Positions 4,114 to 5,359 of a stretch of DNA of 5,359 bases are shown one piece after another. The DNA lies in NCBI GenBank assembly GCA_020027805.1, contig JAHKKQ010000148.1:1-5359 (forward strand). The letters run 5' to 3'. The translations under genes were made by a program, and so were the position numbers. The first letter of the stretch is position 1; the number at the start of each line of letters is the position of its first letter. The notes under the pieces were generated by a model that worked only from the letters and a program-made list of their open reading frames with translations, searched no databases and had not been told where the DNA came from. Source of the stretch: Candidatus Dadabacteria bacterium (GTDB lineage Bacteria > Desulfobacterota_D > UBA1144 > Nemesobacterales > UBA2774).

Positions 4114-5359
4114 TTAAACCGGGAGGTTTTGGCGTATCTGTTTGATATGGCCGTCGAGTGTGACGGGCGTAACGACGGGGTCTCTCCGTAAATCGGGCGT
4201 GAGGCTGAATACGTATTCTTCCTCCCTCGTCTTCTCCGTGAGGGGGACGAAAAGAATCCCGGTCAATAGAGCGACGAGGGAAATATATACGGCCGTGTCC
4301 ACGGTGTAGGGCTTTATCAGCTCGACCAGGAGCGGATGGGCTATTATGAGTCCCAGCGCGAGGAGCGATACCGAGAAAAACAATATCCTCTTCGGCCACG
4401 GGCTCATAGGCTGGGACAGCCACCATCTCCATAGTGAGGGCTTGGAGTAGTTCTTCCACACGTTTTTGAGCACGCGCTTTACGTCCCTGTCGCCCCCCGC
4501 GTCCAGGCGCGCGCATTCTTCAAGCGCCCTGAGCGACTTATCGTAATCCCCGAGGCTGAAATAGCAGCGCGCTTTAAAATACAGGATATCCGACATGAGC
4601 CGGGCGTCTTTCTCGCCGAGCTTCTTCTCTTCGTGAGGCGCCCAGGGAGGCAGGGTTTCGTCCCTCTCTTCCGGCTCGATTAATCTGTGGGCCTTGTCGA
4701 GCGTGAGTAGTACGGACGCGACCCGGTCCCTGTATACGTTCCCGTGGTTTCCCGAGTCGAGCTCGGCCGAGAGATAATCGGCGTATGACTGCCACAAGAG
4801 GTGAGCAGGGTTGGCGAGGTCGCGGTCGGAAGCCTCGCGGAACGAATCGGACGCGCTCCCGTATTCCCGCATCGCAAGCTCCGTGAACCCTCTCGCCGCG
4901 AGCAGCCCGGCGTCCTTGCCGATCGCTGAAATCGCCTCTCCCGCGGCCTCGTATGCGTTCGCGGTATTTCCGAGAGCGATGTACAGGCTCGCCTTCCCGA
5001 TGCTAGGCTCGGTCCACCAGCCCGCTATCCGCTTTGCCCGCTCGAACGCGGCCTCGGCCGCCCTGTAGTCCTTCATCCCGGCAAGCGCAAGGGCCTTGTT
5101 GTTCCACGCGGGGGCGTTTCCGGGCTCAAGCTCTATGGCCTTGTCGTACGCCTCTACCGCTTCTCCGTATTTATTCATATGGAATAACGCCGCGCCCTTT
5201 CCGTTCCATGCGGCCGGGTTTCCGGGGTCTAACGCTATTACCTTGTCGAAAGAGTCCGCGGCTTCGGCGAACCTCTTCGTATATACGAGCGCTGTCCCTC
5301 TGCCCTGCCACACGCGGGCGTCTCCGGGGTTGAGCGCCCCCGCGCTGTCGAATGCCGCT
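4114..5359 (-). CDS. TPR-repeat protein with C-terminal two-helix membrane anchor, 5' end outside window
   Basis: 414 codons plus a TAA stop (4116-4114) are visible; the start lies beyond the right edge, because the frame stays open with more TPR sequence (AAFDSAGALNPGDAR) before the GTG at 5313, which is therefore an internal Val. Numbering visible residues from the edge, consecutive 34-residue TPR units occupy about 17-50, 51-84 and 85-115, with the canonical W-x-x-x-G...Y/F-x-x-A...Y/F-x-K-A-I-x-L-x-P-G-N pattern. Degenerate helical repeats follow (116-255), then another clear TPR at 259-286 (YFKARCYFSLGDYDKSLRALEECARLD). A Trp/Lys-rich linker (301-324) precedes two membrane helices (about 325-347 and 353-372) and a 40-residue charged tail. 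TPRs bind partner proteins; with a short helical hairpin in the membrane, the TPR domain and tail should face the same side, probably the cytoplasm, since no export signal is visible (the N-terminus is missing). The partner is unknown. No strong terminator follows. Confidence 0.85.
   Translation of the reverse strand, partial: AAFDSAGALNPGDARVWQGRGTALVYTKRFAEAADSFDKVIALDPGNPAAWNGKGAALFHMNKYGEAVEAYDKAIELEPGNAPAWNNKALALAGMKDYRAAEAAFERAKRIAGWWTEPSIGKASLYIALGNTANAYEAAGEAISAIGKDAGLLAARGFTELAMREYGSASDSFREASDRDLANPAHLLWQSYADYLSAELDSGNHGNVYRDRVASVLLTLDKAHRLIEPEERDETLPPWAPHEEKKLGEKDARLMSDILYFKARCYFSLGDYDKSLRALEECARLDAGGDRDVKRVLKNVWKNYSKPSLWRWWLSQPMSPWPKRILFFSVSLLALGLIIAHPLLVELIKPYTVDTAVYISLVALLTGILFVPLTEKTREEEYVFSLTPDLRRDPVVTPVTLDGHIKQIRQNLPV

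Noticed and set aside
4101..4129. AAACC-GGGA-GGTTT hairpin overlapping the TPR gene stop, with a T-run further on, as a terminator
   Set aside because: The stem is 5 bp with three A-T pairs, and on the minus strand the T-run begins several bases after it, so termination is doubtful.
4574..5333. Open frames in other registers over the TPR gene (for example 4811-5068 and 5034-5333 plus)
   Set aside because: They mirror the coding strand of the TPR repeats and show no protein features of their own.
1..5359. CRISPR array, tRNA or rRNA gene, insertion sequence or phage integration site
   Set aside because: No regularly spaced repeats, no cloverleaf or ribosomal sequence, and no transposase or integrase coding region could be seen on either strand.

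Overview
The window looks like ordinary chromosomal DNA from a GC-rich, Gram-negative-type bacterium. The Gram-negative inference rests on a lipobox protein, a Sec-secreted small protein and an intergenic REP-like hairpin. Coding regions combine high GC with frequent ATA and AGG/AGA codons, a mix I loosely associate with environmental, former deltaproteobacterial-type lineages. Taxonomy cannot be fixed from this sequence.

Layout. (1) Bases 1-656, minus strand: the N-terminal 218 codons of a membrane protein of the DUF4239 / bestrophin-like family, starting at a TTG and running off the left edge. (2) Bases 657-909: a divergent intergenic region with a good sigma70-like promoter for the leftward gene, a plausible one for the rightward gene, a leader hairpin abutting the leftward gene's ribosome binding site, and a 17-base palindrome just before the rightward start codon. 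(3) Bases 910-2433, plus strand: a complete 14-TM DHA2-type (EmrB/QacA) major facilitator drug-efflux protein. (4) Bases 2626-3075, plus strand: a small lipoprotein with a Glu/Thr-rich tether and a compact four-cysteine domain. (5) Bases 3076-3384: a convergent intergenic region with two hairpin terminators that can each work in both directions. (6) Bases 3385-3660, minus strand: a 91-residue secreted protein of unknown function. (7) Bases 3661-4113: a non-coding stretch carrying a REP-like hairpin and two apparently split copies of common intergenic repeat motifs. (8) Bases 4114-5359, minus strand: the C-terminal 414 codons of a TPR protein with a two-helix membrane anchor, running off the right edge.

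The genes do not form an evident pathway. The efflux pump has no adapter (HlyD/EmrA) partner or regulator in view and looks like a stand-alone inner-membrane exporter. Pump and lipoprotein share a strand but are 192 bases apart, and the lipoprotein has its own strong ribosome binding site, so they are probably separate transcripts. I see no clear new system. The most unusual items are the palindrome replacing a normal ribosome binding site before the pump gene, the leader hairpin before the DUF4239 gene, the small cysteine lipoprotein, and the mosaic of split repeats at 3866-4086.
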